Below, in pieces: positions 53,591-63,160 of a DNA stretch of 64,000 nucleotides. Positions within the stretch are counted from its first letter, which is position 1; every line of letters starts with the position of its first letter. Below the pieces are notes generated by a model. That model searched no databases. It saw only the letters and a list, made by a program, of their open reading frames with translations, and was not told the DNA's origin. The position numbers and the translations under genes were made by a program. Source of the stretch: Cognatishimia sp. F0-27 (GTDB lineage: Bacteria; Pseudomonadota; Alphaproteobacteria; Rhodobacterales; Rhodobacteraceae). The stretch covers positions 62,001 to 126,000 of the forward strand of contig NZ_JAFMPQ010000008.1 in assembly GCF_020667845.1 (NCBI RefSeq), given 5' to 3'.

Positions 53591-54838
53591 ATGACGACAC
53601 CCATCGCAGCCGAAGCAGAGGCGGCCCCGATTCAGGCCTGCACCATCAGCCGCGACGTGCAGGAATTCGATCTCCTTATTGAAGACATGGAAGCGATTCT
53701 CGGCGAGAAATGGGGCGATCTCGGATTTGACGAGGCCCTGCCCTTTCTCGCACAACCCGAAGCCGCCGATCTCGAATTTGTGGCCATGGCTATCGACGCC
53801 CAGGACGAAGAAGAGGTCGGGCGGCTCGGGGTCATCATCGCCGGCGCCAAGGAGCGCGGCGTCAAGGTCATCCTGATCGCCGAGGATGTGACACCGGCCT
53901 CGCTGCATCAGCTCTTGCGGCAAGGCGCCGACGAGTTTGTGCCCTACCCGCTGCCCGAAGGCGAGCTTCAGGCCGCCATCGACCGGCTGCGCCGGTCCGC
54001 CGTGGCCGCGCCCGCCGCCGTCAGTCAATCCGAAGCGGTGGCGCTTCAGGGGGATGGCGACGGCGTGCTCATCGCGCTGCAAGGGATCGCCGGTGGCGCC
54101 GGCGCCACCACCATGGCCGTCAACCTGGCCTATGAGCTGGCCCAGCCGGTTTCCAAGAATGCCAAGCCGCCGCGTGTGTGCCTGATGGATTTCGGGCTGC
54201 AATTCGGATCGGTCGCCACCTATCTCGACCTGCCCCGGCGCGAGTCGGTGCTTGAACTGCTCTCTGATATCGACGCCATGGACGGTGAAAGCTTCGCTCA
54301 GGCGCTCGTGAGCTTCGAGGACAAGATGCAGGTGCTGACCTCGCCCGCCGACATCCTACCGCTCGACATGGTCGGGCCCGTCGAGGTGCAAAAGCTGCTC
54401 GACGTGGCGCGCGAACACTTCGACTTCGTCGTGGTCGACATGCCCTCGACCATCGTGCAATGGACCGAGACGGTGCTGAACGAGGCACAGCTCTATTTCG
54501 CCGTGGTCGAGATGGACATGCGCTCCGCCCAGAACGTCCAGCGCCTCAAGCGCGCGCTGCTCGGCGAAGACCTGCCCTTCGACAAGCTGCGCTTCATGCT
54601 CAACCGCGCGCCGAAATTCACCGATCTGCAAGGCAAGAGCCGCGTGAAGCGTATGGCCGAGGGCCTCGGCATCGCGCTCGATCTGCAATTGCCTGACGGT
54701 GGCAAGGTTGTGCTGCAGGCCTGTGACCACGGGCTGCCGCTGGCCAGCCACGCGCCCAAGAACCCGCTCCGCAAAGAACTCACCAAACTGGCCGCCTCGC
54801 TGCACGCGATTGGCGCGTCCGACGCCGAAGCCGCCTGA
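53591..54838 (+). CDS. cpaE: Tad pilus localisation ATPase CpaE/TadZ
   Basis: CpaE/TadZ proteins are ParA/MinD-like and place the Tad machine at the pole. The 415-residue product has an atypical receiver-like domain (about 18-135) and a ParA-like domain (about 158-410). At the P-loop it reads GIAGGAGATTMAVNLA (165-180): both lysines of the deviant Walker A motif (K-G-G-x-G-K-T) are replaced by Ala (167, 172), as in other atypical TadZ proteins. VCLMDFGLQFGSVATYLDLP and FVVVDMP match the switch regions. The start was set at ATG 53591, not the in-frame ATG 53573, because of the AAGGAACGG site. Confidence 0.92.
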   Translation: MTTPIAAEAEAAPIQACTISRDVQEFDLLIEDMEAILGEKWGDLGFDEALPFLAQPEAADLEFVAMAIDAQDEEEVGRLGVIIAGAKERGVKVILIAEDVTPASLHQLLRQGADEFVPYPLPEGELQAAIDRLRRSAVAAPAAVSQSEAVALQGDGDGVLIALQGIAGGAGATTMAVNLAYELAQPVSKNAKPPRVCLMDFGLQFGSVATYLDLPRRESVLELLSDIDAMDGESFAQALVSFEDKMQVLTSPADILPLDMVGPVEVQKLLDVAREHFDFVVVDMPSTIVQWTETVLNEAQLYFAVVEMDMRSAQNVQRLKRALLGEDLPFDKLRFMLNRAPKFTDLQGKSRVKRMAEGLGIALDLQLPDGGKVVLQACDHGLPLASHAPKNPLRKELTKLAASLHAIGASDAEAA

Positions 54839-54851
54839 AGGATCGTCCGCC

Positions 54852-56336
<1,485 letters not shown>

Positions 56337-56339
56337 GCC

Positions 56340-57302
56340 ATGAGCGCAGAACCAATTGTCTACGCCTTGATCTTCTTGGGCGTCTTCGTGCTGGTGCAAG
56401 GCGTCTATCTCGTCGCCTTCGGCAAATCCATCAGCTTCAACTCAAAGGTCAACCGGCGGCTGGAGATGCTCGACAAGGGCACCCACCGCGAAGAAGTGCT
56501 CGCCAAGCTCCGCAAGGAGATGGACCAGCACATGAATTCGCGGTCCTTCCCGCTGTATTCAATCCTTGCCGACAAGGCGCAGAAAGCCGCCATCGCCTTC
56601 TCGCCGCAACAGCTCATCATGATGATGGGCCTCACAACCGCCTTTTCCTTCGTCGGGCTCAGCATCGGCACCGAAGCCAGCATGGCGGTCAAAGCGGTGA
56701 TGGCCGTGGGCATGGGCGTCGGCGGCGTGTATATGTGGGTCAACCACAAGGCCAAGAAACGCCTCTCCATGATCGAGGAACAGCTCCCCGACGCGGTGGA
56801 GCTGATGGTCCGCAGCCTGCGCGTCGGCCACCCGTTCAGCTCGGCGATCTCGATTGTCTCCAAGGAAATCAAGGACCCGCTGGCCACGGAATTCGGCGTC
56901 ATCGCGGATGAAAGCACCTATGGGCGCGACATCGGCGAAGCGCTCAAGCACATGGCCGAACGGCTCGACATGCAGGACATGCGCTTTCTCGCGGTCGCCG
57001 TCGCCATCCAGCAGCAGGCCGGCGGCAACCTTGCCGAAATCCTCGACGGTCTGGCCAAGGTGATCCGCGCCCGCTTCCGCCTGTTCCGACGCGTCAAGGC
57101 CATCACCGCCGAGGCACAATGGTCAGGCAAATTCCTCTCGGGCTTCCCGGTCGCCGCGCTGATCTTCATCCAGGTCGCCAAGCCGGACTATTACGACGAA
57201 GTGCTCGACCATCCGTGGTTCATCCCCGCCTGCTTTGTCGTCGCCATCATGCTGACGCTCAACATCTTCGTCATGCGCGCGCTGGTGAACATCAAGGTCT
57301 GA
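56340..57302 (+). CDS. tadB: Tad inner-membrane platform protein TadB
   Basis: TadB and TadC form the membrane platform on which CpaF acts. The 320-residue product has a T2SSF domain (about 145-265, EEQLPDAVELMVRSLRVGHP then FSSAISIVSKEI) and hydrophobic segments near residues 4-22, 90-125, 265-285 and 295-315. It follows cpaF by three bases. A dispersed palindromic element lies between it and tadC. Confidence 0.95.
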   Translation: MSAEPIVYALIFLGVFVLVQGVYLVAFGKSISFNSKVNRRLEMLDKGTHREEVLAKLRKEMDQHMNSRSFPLYSILADKAQKAAIAFSPQQLIMMMGLTTAFSFVGLSIGTEASMAVKAVMAVGMGVGGVYMWVNHKAKKRLSMIEEQLPDAVELMVRSLRVGHPFSSAISIVSKEIKDPLATEFGVIADESTYGRDIGEALKHMAERLDMQDMRFLAVAVAIQQQAGGNLAEILDGLAKVIRARFRLFRRVKAITAEAQWSGKFLSGFPVAALIFIQVAKPDYYDEVLDHPWFIPACFVVAIMLTLNIFVMRALVNIKV

Positions 57303-57327
57303 CCGTCCGGCCTGCGCCGCGCCTGGC

Positions 57328-57374
57328 ATCTTCTGTCCCGAAATACTCGGGGAGTTTGAGGGGCAACGCCCCTC
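57328..57374 (+). repeat. dispersed palindromic element, copy 5
   Basis: The core CTTCTGTCCCGAAATACTCG then GGGAG starts about 57330. It is followed by a perfect 7-bp hairpin, GAGGGGC 57358-57364 with GCCCCTC 57368-57374 and loop AAC. It sits inside the tadB-tadC gap, so it is probably transcribed with the pilus operon. Confidence 0.75.
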
Positions 57375-57467
57375 ATACCGGAACACTCAGCCGCGCCCCC
57401 ACCGGGGCGCGCCCGCCCCGCACCGCCACAGTCCGCTCATCTGCGCCCCACCCAAGGAAACGCTGCC

Positions 57468-58436
57468 ATGGAAGCCCTCAACACGATGCTCACCGACACG
57501 CTCGGCCCGGCCGGTCCGCTGATCGCCGTCGCAGGCCTTGCCGTGCTGCTGATCCTCGCCACCATCCCGATGATGATGGCGCAAAAACCCGACCCGATGG
57601 ACAAGCTCAAGAAGTCCGGGCAGCAGCGCATGGATGCGGAAACCCGCGCCGTGCTGCGCGACAAGAAGCGCAACGAGAAGCTGAACAAATATGCCCAGTT
57701 CCTCGAACCGCAGGATGAAAAAGAGCTCTCCGACATCAAGATGAAGCTCTTGCAGGCGGGCTACCGTGGCAAGGACGCGGTGCAGCTCTACTACTTCGCG
57801 CAGTTTGCGCTCGCGCTGGGCCTGCTCGCCGCCGGCGTGACCTATTTCTTCCTGTTCGTCGATCAGGAAACCGCCACGATGAATTCCAAGCTGATGTATA
57901 TCCTCGGCCCCGGCGTCGTCGGCTACATGTTCCCGAAATACTGGATCAACAAGCGGGTCGAGACCCGAAAGGAAGAGATCCAGTCCGGCTTTCCCGACGC
58001 GCTCGACATGATGCTGGTCTGCGTCGAGGCCGGCCAATCGATGGACCAGTCCATCGTCCGCGTCTCCAAGGAGCTGCGCGCCTCCTACCCCTCGCTCGCT
58101 GATGAGTTCGAGATCATCGCCCACGAGATGAAGGCCGGCAAGGACAAGACCCAGGTGCTCGGCGACATGTCCGAGCGCTGCGGCGTGCAGGACGTGTCGA
58201 GCTTCGTGACCGTGCTCAACCAGGCCCAGACCTTCGGCACGTCGATCTCCGACGCGCTGCGGGTCTACGCCTCCGAAATGCGTGACAAAAGGGTCATGCG
58301 CGCCGAAGAAAAAGCCAACCAGCTGCCGACAAAGATGACGCTGACGACTATGATGCTCACGGTGCCGCCGCTCCTCATCATCCTCGTGGGGCCTTCCGCG
58401 GTCGGCATCAGCGAGATGGGCAATATCGGAAAGTAA
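57468..58436 (+). CDS. tadC: Tad inner-membrane platform protein TadC
   Basis: The 322-residue T2SSF-domain protein pairs with TadB. It has an N-terminal membrane segment (about 15-36, GPLIAVAGLAVLLILATIPM) and a second pair near 105-150. The F domain follows (about 165-285, IQSGFPDALDMMLVCVEAGQ then SMDQSIVRVSKEL), and a C-terminal segment lies at about 290-312. The following TPR lipoprotein gene starts 3 bases after its stop. Confidence 0.95.
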   Translation: MEALNTMLTDTLGPAGPLIAVAGLAVLLILATIPMMMAQKPDPMDKLKKSGQQRMDAETRAVLRDKKRNEKLNKYAQFLEPQDEKELSDIKMKLLQAGYRGKDAVQLYYFAQFALALGLLAAGVTYFFLFVDQETATMNSKLMYILGPGVVGYMFPKYWINKRVETRKEEIQSGFPDALDMMLVCVEAGQSMDQSIVRVSKELRASYPSLADEFEIIAHEMKAGKDKTQVLGDMSERCGVQDVSSFVTVLNQAQTFGTSISDALRVYASEMRDKRVMRAEEKANQLPTKMTLTTMMLTVPPLLIILVGPSAVGISEMGNIGK

Positions 58437-58439
58437 TCC

Positions 58440-59018
58440 ATGGCTTCACGCGCATGGCCCCTCCCCGGGGTGATCGCCGCCATAAGCATCGCCGCATTGG
58501 CCGCCTGTTCTCAGGGCGGCCTTTCGCGTGACGACGGCTCGCCTTTTGCGCCGGGCGTGGACCCGTCCGGCGACGCTGTGTCCGGGGTCGAGGTCGGCCA
58601 CCGCCTGATGCAGTCGGGCCAGCATGAACTGGCACTCGAAGCCTTCTCCCGCGCGGCCTATGACGAAGGGCTCACCGCAGAGATCCTGGTCGGGCTGGGG
58701 TCGGCCAATCTTGGCCTCGGGCGGCTCGGCCAATCCGAGCGCCTGCTGCGCCGCGCGACCGAATTGCAGCCTGACTGGCCGGGCGCATGGAACAATCTCG
58801 GCGTGGTGGTCATGGAGCGCGGCCGCATCGAGGACGCCATCGCCATCTTTCGCCGCGCCTTTTCCATGCCCGGCGGGCAATCGGATGCGATCCGGGACAA
58901 TCTGCGTCTCGCGCTCTCCAAGCGCGATGCGCGCGCCGGCGCTGCCGACGCGCAGGCGCAATACCGTCTCGTCCGGGAAGGCCGTGGCATCTACACGATC
59001 CGCCCCAACGACGGCTGA
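58440..59018 (+). CDS. tadD: TPR lipoprotein, TadD-like (first)
   Basis: The 192-residue product has a lipoprotein-type signal (SIAALAACS) and two to three TPR units (about 50-150: QHELALEAFSRAAYDEGLT, LGLGRLGQSERLLRRATEL and RGRIEDAIAIFRRAFSM). TadD-type lipoproteins help assemble or stabilise the outer-membrane part of the pilus. It is tightly linked to tadC. Confidence 0.88.
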   Translation: MASRAWPLPGVIAAISIAALAACSQGGLSRDDGSPFAPGVDPSGDAVSGVEVGHRLMQSGQHELALEAFSRAAYDEGLTAEILVGLGSANLGLGRLGQSERLLRRATELQPDWPGAWNNLGVVVMERGRIEDAIAIFRRAFSMPGGQSDAIRDNLRLALSKRDARAGAADAQAQYRLVREGRGIYTIRPNDG

Positions 59019-59036
59019 CCGGCCGCTCCCGGATCC

Positions 59037-59555
59037 TCACCGGCCCATGGCGTACACCCACACCTCCGCGTCGGGCTCATGCGGAGGCCGCGTTCCATCC
59101 CGCACCGCGCCAAGCCGCTCGGCCACAGCTTGCGACCGGATGTTGGCGCCATCAATATAGCTGTGCAGCCGGTCCAGACCCAGATCCGTCTGCGCCCAGC
59201 GCTTGACCGCTATCCCCGCCTCGGTGGCAAAACCCCGACCTTCCGCCCCCTCGAAAAGATGCCAGGCCAGCTCGATATCCGGCCAATCGGAATGCCGGAT
59301 CAGCCCGACCCGCCCCAAGGGCGCGCGGGACCGGGCACAAACCACCGTGAAAAAGCCAAAGCCGTGCCAGTGCCAATGGCCGATCCCGATCATGAACCCG
59401 AACCACGCCTGCTCCACCGTCACCGTCTCGCCCTGCGCCGCAAGCGATGGTGCGCTGGTCATGAACCGGGTGAACGCGGTCAAATCCTCCCGCTCCGGTC
59501 CGCGCAGGATCAACCGGTCGGTGGCAAGCCTCGGGGCCGCCGTCAAATCTGTCAT
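59037..59555 (-). CDS. GNAT family N-acetyltransferase (RimJ/RimL-like)
   Basis: The 172-residue product has the GNAT pattern: RLATDRLILRGPEREDLTAF at the start, GRVGLIRHSDWPDIELAWHL, the acetyl-CoA loop GRGFATEAGIAVKRWA and DGANIRSQAVAERLGAV. It is on the strand opposite to the pilus genes and inserted between the two TPR lipoprotein genes, so it probably has no role in pilus assembly. ATG 59555 gives the family start; the frame continues to 59642. Confidence 0.9.
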   Translation of the reverse strand: MTDLTAAPRLATDRLILRGPEREDLTAFTRFMTSAPSLAAQGETVTVEQAWFGFMIGIGHWHWHGFGFFTVVCARSRAPLGRVGLIRHSDWPDIELAWHLFEGAEGRGFATEAGIAVKRWAQTDLGLDRLHSYIDGANIRSQAVAERLGAVRDGTRPPHEPDAEVWVYAMGR

Positions 59556-60042
59556 CCGCCATCTCCGTGATCCGTCGGGCCGCAACCGCGCACCCCGCGC
59601 CGCGCGCACCATAGCCAACCGGCCTCCGCAACGAAACGCCACCCTTCGCGCGGACCAAACCCGGCGCGCCGCACCCGCCGCCGCAACGCGAACAACGCGG
59701 CTCTCGCAGCAGTCCTCTCCCGGCGCGCCGCCCCGCCGCGACGCACCAGACCAATCCCCTATCCCGCCAGCGTCAGCCCGGCCCAGCGCGCCCCGCGCAG
59801 GCCCACGCCCTCCCGTTCCCTAGATGCCCATTCGCAACACACCACAAGATCTGCCAAAATTCCGCGCCAGCGATGCCGCAAAACAACAGCGCCGCGCAAC
59901 AATCGTCCGATCAGCCACCTTCACCCCCCGGAGGCCGGGAAACGGTGTAGTCTGTGAAACAAGCCCCGCCAAAAGGGGCAGGAACGCGCCACGGGATCAA
60001 CCCGCGGCAAGAGGCAGAGCAGCAGAAGGACGCAGGCAAACC
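59556..60042. other. 487-base divergent region between GNAT gene and second TPR gene
   Basis: No gene was recognised. The left part is very GC-rich with Arg/Ala/Pro-rich shadow frames; from about 59820 it is more AT-rich (for example around 59835-59905) and probably contains the promoter of the TPR lipoprotein gene. An AGAAGGACG site lies about 15 bases before ATG 60043. Confidence 0.45.
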
Positions 60043-60912
60043 ATGCGCCATTTCAAGACGTTTGCGCTTTGCGTGGCAGGGTTCGCCGCGCTTTCGGCAT
60101 GTGAGAAAACAATCGACAAGGAAGCCGTCGACCGCGCCATGACCGGCGTCAACGCCATCGACGGTGCGGGGCTCAACGACGTCATGCTCAAGGCGGGCGA
60201 CCCGAACGAGGCGGTGAGCTATTTCCAGCGCTCCGCGACCGCCGAGCCCGACAGGATCGACCTGCAACGCGGTCTTGCGCTCTCGCTGACCCGCGCCAAG
60301 CGCACCACCGAGGCCCGCTCCGCATGGGCGCGGGTGGTCGATCATCCCGACAGCACCAATGACGACCGCGTGCAACTCGCCGATGCGCTGATCCGCGCCG
60401 GCGACTGGGACCAGGCAGAGGTTGTGCTCAACGCCATCCCGCCCACATTTGAAACCTACAAGCGCTACCGCCTCGAAGCGATGATCGCCGATGGCAACAA
60501 GGAATGGGACAAGGCAGACAGCTTCTACGAGGTGGCGCTGGGGCTGACCACCGAACCGGCGTCAGTGATGAACAACTGGGGCTATTCCAAGCTGACCCGT
60601 GGCGACCACAAGGAAGCCGAGCGCCTTTTCGGCGAAGCGATCCAGCGTGACCCCTCGATGTTCACCGCCAAGAACAACCTCGTGCTCGCCCGCGGCAGCC
60701 AGGGCAACTACACCATTCCCGTCATCCCGATGACGCAAGTGGAGCGCGCGGAGCTGTTGCACACCATGGGCCTCACCGCGATCAAGCGCGGCGACGTTCA
60801 GATCGGCCAGGGCCTTCTGCGTGAAGCCATCGAAACCCACCCGCAGCATTTCGAGGCCGCCGCCCGGTCGCTGGACGCGCTCGAACAGGGCGACACATCC
60901 GCGGTCAACTGA
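60043..60912 (+). CDS. TPR lipoprotein, TadD-like (second)
   Basis: The 289-residue product has a lipoprotein signal (GFAALSAC) and four or more TPR-like helical pairs (NEAVSYFQRSATAEPDRIDL, DWDQAEVVLNAIPP, WDKADSFYEVALGLT, DHKEAERLFGEAIQRDPSMF). Two such lipoproteins in one Tad locus is common. It probably lies in the outer membrane facing the periplasm. The prepilin peptidase gene follows after 114 bases. Confidence 0.9.
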   Translation: MRHFKTFALCVAGFAALSACEKTIDKEAVDRAMTGVNAIDGAGLNDVMLKAGDPNEAVSYFQRSATAEPDRIDLQRGLALSLTRAKRTTEARSAWARVVDHPDSTNDDRVQLADALIRAGDWDQAEVVLNAIPPTFETYKRYRLEAMIADGNKEWDKADSFYEVALGLTTEPASVMNNWGYSKLTRGDHKEAERLFGEAIQRDPSMFTAKNNLVLARGSQGNYTIPVIPMTQVERAELLHTMGLTAIKRGDVQIGQGLLREAIETHPQHFEAAARSLDALEQGDTSAVN

Positions 60913-61026
60913 TCCCGTGCGCCGCCCCTGCCCCCTTCGCACCCGGCCAGCCCACCATGGTGGTCATGGCCTCTGGGCTCCGCGCGCCTTGCGCGTGCGG
61001 GCGCACCTGCCAACGGAGCGCGCCCC

Positions 61027-61521
61027 ATGCTGATTTCCGCCAGCGCCGCCCTGTGGTTCCTGCCTTTCGTGTTGCCGATCTGTTTCTACATCTGCTTCAC
61101 CGACATGCGCGGCATGAAAATCCCCAACCATGCGGTGGTCGCCCTGTTCTGCGTCTTTGTGCTTGTCGGACTGATCGCCTTGCCCTTCGACACCTATCTC
61201 TGGCGCTACCTGCATCTCGTCGTGGTTCTGGTCGCGGGGATCGCGCTGAACGCCGGTGGCGCCATGGGCGCGGGCGATGCCAAGTTCGCCGCCGCCGCGG
61301 CGCCCTTCATCGCCGTGGGCGACCTGCGGTTCCTCATGGCGCTCTTTGCCGCCAACCTGCTGGCCGCCTTTGTCTCGCACCGCGCCGTGCGGGCGACGAG
61401 ACTGCGCAACCTCGCGCCGTCCTGGGTGAGCTGGACCGCCGGCAGCCGCTTCCCCATGGGGCTCGCCCTGGGTGGAACGCTCGGCATCTACCTGACACTC
61501 GGCGCGCTCTACGGTCGCTGA
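61027..61521 (+). CDS. cpaA: prepilin peptidase CpaA (TadV)
   Basis: CpaA is the A24-type aspartic prepilin peptidase that removes the Flp leader. The 164-residue membrane protein has the two catalytic Asp in YICFTDMRGMKIPN and GAMGAGDAKFAAA (the GxGD motif), and about five hydrophobic segments. It lacks the N-methyltransferase half of larger type IV enzymes, as usual for TadV. Confidence 0.95.
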   Translation: MLISASAALWFLPFVLPICFYICFTDMRGMKIPNHAVVALFCVFVLVGLIALPFDTYLWRYLHLVVVLVAGIALNAGGAMGAGDAKFAAAAAPFIAVGDLRFLMALFAANLLAAFVSHRAVRATRLRNLAPSWVSWTAGSRFPMGLALGGTLGIYLTLGALYGR

Positions 61522-61565
61522 CCCGGTCTGATCCGGGCGCGCGGATTGCGTTTTGGCGCGCGCCC

Positions 61566-61590
61566 GTTTCTTCTGTCCGAAAATACTCAA
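61566..61590 (+). repeat. dispersed palindromic element, copy 6 (core only)
   Basis: GTTTCTTCTGTCCGAAAATA then CTC matches copy 2 almost exactly, but the trailing GC hairpin is replaced by an A-run. It lies between cpaA and the AAA ATPase gene. Confidence 0.7.
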
Positions 61591-61774
61591 AAAAACCGCC
61601 CCTTGCCCCGCGCGCGCCAATGGCCAGCGGCGACCGCCCCGCAGCCAAAGGGCGCCCGTCGCGGCGCGCCTGTCCCGGACAGGCCGCATTCCTTCCCCCC
61701 GCCTTCCCCATTGCAACCACATTCCCCTGTCATGACTTCGGACAAACCGGCACCCTTCGAAAGGACCGAAGACC

Positions 61775-63088
61775 ATGAACATGCAAACCGGCGCCGTTCT
61801 GGCACCACCGCCGCCCCGTCGCTTGTCGGAAGTCGGCCTGCCCGAAGTCATGATGCGCGATATCGTGCTCAAGACGATGTTCCGCAAGAACGCGAACCGC
61901 ATCACCGAAATCGCCCATTCGGTGAGCCTGCCGGTGCCCATAACCCAGGAAATCATCGACCTGGCCCGCGGCCAGAACCTGATCGAGGCCATGGGCACGC
62001 TCGGCGCCGCCGGCGAGGTCAGCTCGGAAATGCCCTATCAGCTCACGGATGCCGGCAAGGCCCGCGCGCTCGACGCCCTCGCCCAGTCGGAATATTTCGG
62101 CCCGATGCCGGTGCCGCTCGATATCTACCGCGAGCAGGTCGAGCGCCAGTCGATCCGCAACATCCAGATCACCCGCGATCAGCTGACCGGCGCCATGGGG
62201 CATCTCGTTCTGCCCGACAGCCTGATCGGCGATCTCGGCCCGGCGGTAAGCGCAGGCCGGTCGATCCTGATGTATGGCCCGCCGGGCAATGGCAAAAGCT
62301 CCATTTCCAATGGCATCCGCGATGCCATGGGCGACAAGATCTATGTCCCGCGCGCCATCGAGTATTCCGGACAGGTCATCACCGTCTATGATCCCATCGT
62401 CCACTCTGCCGCCGAGGACGAACAGGACAACCCGAACCAGCTGCGCCGCAAGGCACGCTTCGACAGCCGCTACGTGCTCTGCCAGCGCCCCACCGTGATC
62501 ACGGGCGGCGAACTCAGCCTCGACATGCTCGATCTGGTCTACAACCCCACGGCGCGCACCTATCAGGCTCCACTGCAGCTCAAGTCGACCGGCGGCATCT
62601 TCATCGTGGACGACCTTGGCCGCCAGGCAGAGCCGCCACAGAAGCTGGTGAACCGCTGGATCGTGCCGCTGGAGGAAAGCAAGGACATCCTCGCGCTGCA
62701 ATCGGGCGAAAAGTTCGAAGTCCCCTTCGACACGTTGGTGATCTTCTCCACCAACTTCCACCCCAACGAGATCTTCGACCAGGCCGCGTTGCGGCGGATC
62801 TTCTTCAAGATCAAGATCGACGGCCCGAACCAGAAGGATTTCCTCAAGATCTTTGCCATGGTGGCCCGCAAGAAGAAGATGGAGCTTGACGAAGCCGCGC
62901 TCGTCCATCTGCTCAAGACCAAATATCCCACGATCAAGAACATCTATGCGAATTATCAGCCGGTTTTCCTGATCGACCAGATGATCGCCGTGTGTGATTT
63001 CGAAGGCATCCCCTACAAGATGACCCCCGAGCTTGTGGACCGGGCCTGGTCCAACATGTTCGTCAAGGACGAGATCATCGTCAAGTAA
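61775..63088 (+). CDS. AAA family ATPase at the end of the Tad locus
   Basis: The 437-residue product has an N-terminal winged-helix-like part (about 15-105, VGLPEVMMRDIVLKTMFRKN) and an ATPase domain with Walker A LMYGPPGNGKSS (about 166-177), Walker B GGIFIVDDLGRQ and the sensor region TLVIFSTNFHPNEIFDQA then ALRRIFFKI. Similar ATPases accompany Tad loci in relatives, but their job is not established from sequence. The start ATG follows AAAGGACCGAAGACC. It is co-directional with cpaA, 253 bases downstream. Confidence 0.85.
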   Translation: MNMQTGAVLAPPPPRRLSEVGLPEVMMRDIVLKTMFRKNANRITEIAHSVSLPVPITQEIIDLARGQNLIEAMGTLGAAGEVSSEMPYQLTDAGKARALDALAQSEYFGPMPVPLDIYREQVERQSIRNIQITRDQLTGAMGHLVLPDSLIGDLGPAVSAGRSILMYGPPGNGKSSISNGIRDAMGDKIYVPRAIEYSGQVITVYDPIVHSAAEDEQDNPNQLRRKARFDSRYVLCQRPTVITGGELSLDMLDLVYNPTARTYQAPLQLKSTGGIFIVDDLGRQAEPPQKLVNRWIVPLEESKDILALQSGEKFEVPFDTLVIFSTNFHPNEIFDQAALRRIFFKIKIDGPNQKDFLKIFAMVARKKKMELDEAALVHLLKTKYPTIKNIYANYQPVFLIDQMIAVCDFEGIPYKMTPELVDRAWSNMFVKDEIIVK

Positions 63089-63160
63089 CCGCCCCCAGTG
63101 CGCAGGGGCCGCCGCCTTGCCCGGGCGGCGGCGCCTCCGCGCGCGCGCACCACACGCACC

